Assembly (NCBI RefSeq): GCF_024734075.1
Contig: NZ_CP102850.1
Coordinates: forward strand, 434,001-498,000
From: Gordonia mangrovi
Lineage (GTDB): Bacteria; Actinomycetota; Actinomycetes; Mycobacteriales; Mycobacteriaceae
Length of the DNA stretch: 64,000 nt
Reading direction: 5' to 3'
Positions 63,342 to 64,000 of the stretch are shown here, piece by piece (position 1 is the stretch's first letter; every line of letters begins with the position of its first letter). The translations under genes and the position numbers were made by a program. Under the pieces are notes generated by a model that was given only the letters and a program-made list of their open reading frames with translations, did not search any database and was not told where the DNA came from.

Positions 63342-64000
63342 GTGGCCCGTATCCGACCTGAGCGTCGTACCCCCGTCGATCTGGCGGTGACCGCGGCGAT
63401 CGTCGTGGTGGCCGTCGTCGCGGGAGTGCTCGTCTGGGCCAACAGCCCGGTCCGGCAGACCGAGAGTGTGCAGGCCGCGGCGCCGGTACCCGAAGTCGCC
63501 CCGTCGGACCAGGTGCCCGCCGCGTTCGCACCGACGTGGCGGGCGCGCTCATCGGCAACGCTGACCCCTGCCGTCGCGCAGTCGACCGTGGTGACCGCCG
63601 ACGGCGGCACCGTGGTGGGCCGCGACCCGGGGACCGGTCGCGAGATCTGGCGCTACAGCCGAAACCTGGACCTGTGTGGGGCGATTGCGGCGTGGCCGGC
63701 GAGCAACAACAAGGTGCTCGCCGCATACCGCAACTCCCGTGGCTGCGGCGAGATCACCGCGCTCGACGCCTCCTCGGGACAGCGTGCGGGCAGTCGCAGC
63801 AGCGACGCCGATGATCGGATTCGACTGCTGTCGGACTCCGGATACGTGGTGTCCCAGGGGCCGACCCGGTTGGAGACCTGGGGATCGAATCTGGTGCGCG
63901 GCATCGAATACGGCCGTGTGGATGCGCCGGTGAACCCGGACGTGCAGCCGGGCCGGACCGACTGCCGGTTGCTGTCGTCGGCGGTCGGCGGCAGCCGCGT
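63342..64000 (+). CDS. Membrane-anchored beta-propeller-like protein (5' part only)
   Basis: Starts at GTG 63342, with GGAGGG just upstream, and runs open to the window end (219 codons). N-terminus RIRPERRTPVDLAVTAAIVV leads into one membrane helix (about 14-34), then an exported region with a PQQ-like repeat feel: VVTADGGTVVGRDPGTGREIW. This matches the layout of Rv3212, an Ala/Val-rich conserved protein next to rhlE. The 3' end lies outside the window; function unknown. Confidence 0.8.
   Translation, partial: MARIRPERRTPVDLAVTAAIVVVAVVAGVLVWANSPVRQTESVQAAAPVPEVAPSDQVPAAFAPTWRARSSATLTPAVAQSTVVTADGGTVVGRDPGTGREIWRYSRNLDLCGAIAAWPASNNKVLAAYRNSRGCGEITALDASSGQRAGSRSSDADDRIRLLSDSGYVVSQGPTRLETWGSNLVRGIEYGRVDAPVNPDVQPGRTDCRLLSSAVGGSR

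Overview
The window is a high-GC actinobacterial chromosome segment with no mobile element, rRNA or CRISPR array. Gene content points to Mycobacteriales, most likely Gordonia or a close relative (inference). Markers are WhiB7 with a long leader, mycoredoxin, the AdnAB helicase-nuclease, a FasR-type TetR regulator, UvrD2, NudC and a DUF3152 protein. Recalled gene order of M. tuberculosis matches Rv3105c-Rv3100c at the left end (prfB to smpB), Rv3137-Rv3140 (hisN, fadE24, fadE23) next, and Rv3193c-Rv3212 across about 27-64 kb.

Layout, left to right. 0-5.1 kb: smpB (cut by the window edge), ftsX, ftsE, a small membrane protein, an MscS channel, prfB and a membrane-anchored hypothetical protein, all on the minus strand. 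5.2-10.1 kb: hisN, a metallo-beta-lactamase-fold hydrolase, a DUF2752 protein, then the fadE24-fadE23 pair behind twin inverted repeats. 10.2-12.9 kb: a universal stress protein, a tandem crcB fluoride-exporter pair behind a candidate fluoride riboswitch, and a secreted glycine-rich protein. 12.9-19.8 kb: a translationally coupled beta-glucoside operon (binding lipoprotein, two permeases, GH1 glucosidase, LacI regulator, ATPase) with a clear promoter and two CebR-like operators. 20-24 kb: prpE, a PPOX flavoprotein and an alpha/beta-hydrolase-OsmC fusion. 24-27 kb: an accessory stretch with frameshifted genes, three related small histidine-rich membrane proteins, and two initiator tRNA genes, each with its own terminator.

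27-49.4 kb is the conserved core block: UPF0182, PPA1309, YlbL-like protease, DUF2342 zincin, an E1-like cyclodehydratase homologue, UbiB-like kinase, whiB7 with leader ORF and attenuator-like hairpins, uvrD2, mycoredoxin, nudC, a potassium channel, adnB, adnA, lipV and an alkyltransferase-like gene. 49.5-55.9 kb is a nitrate/nitrite assimilation cluster (narK, nirB, nirD, nnaR-like hemD/winged-helix gene, sirohydrochlorin chelatase) lying between genes that are neighbours in M. tuberculosis. 56-64 kb returns to the core: TIGR02569, moeZ, DUF3152, fasR, DUF3107, a MiaE-like ferritin-fold protein, rhlE and the start of a beta-propeller-like membrane protein.

The most interesting signals are the three-paralogue small-protein locus, which carries a CsoR-like palindrome and a perfect CRP-type site, the fluoride riboswitch, the twin operators before fadE24-fadE23, the whiB7 leader, and the orphan E1-like cyclodehydratase homologue.
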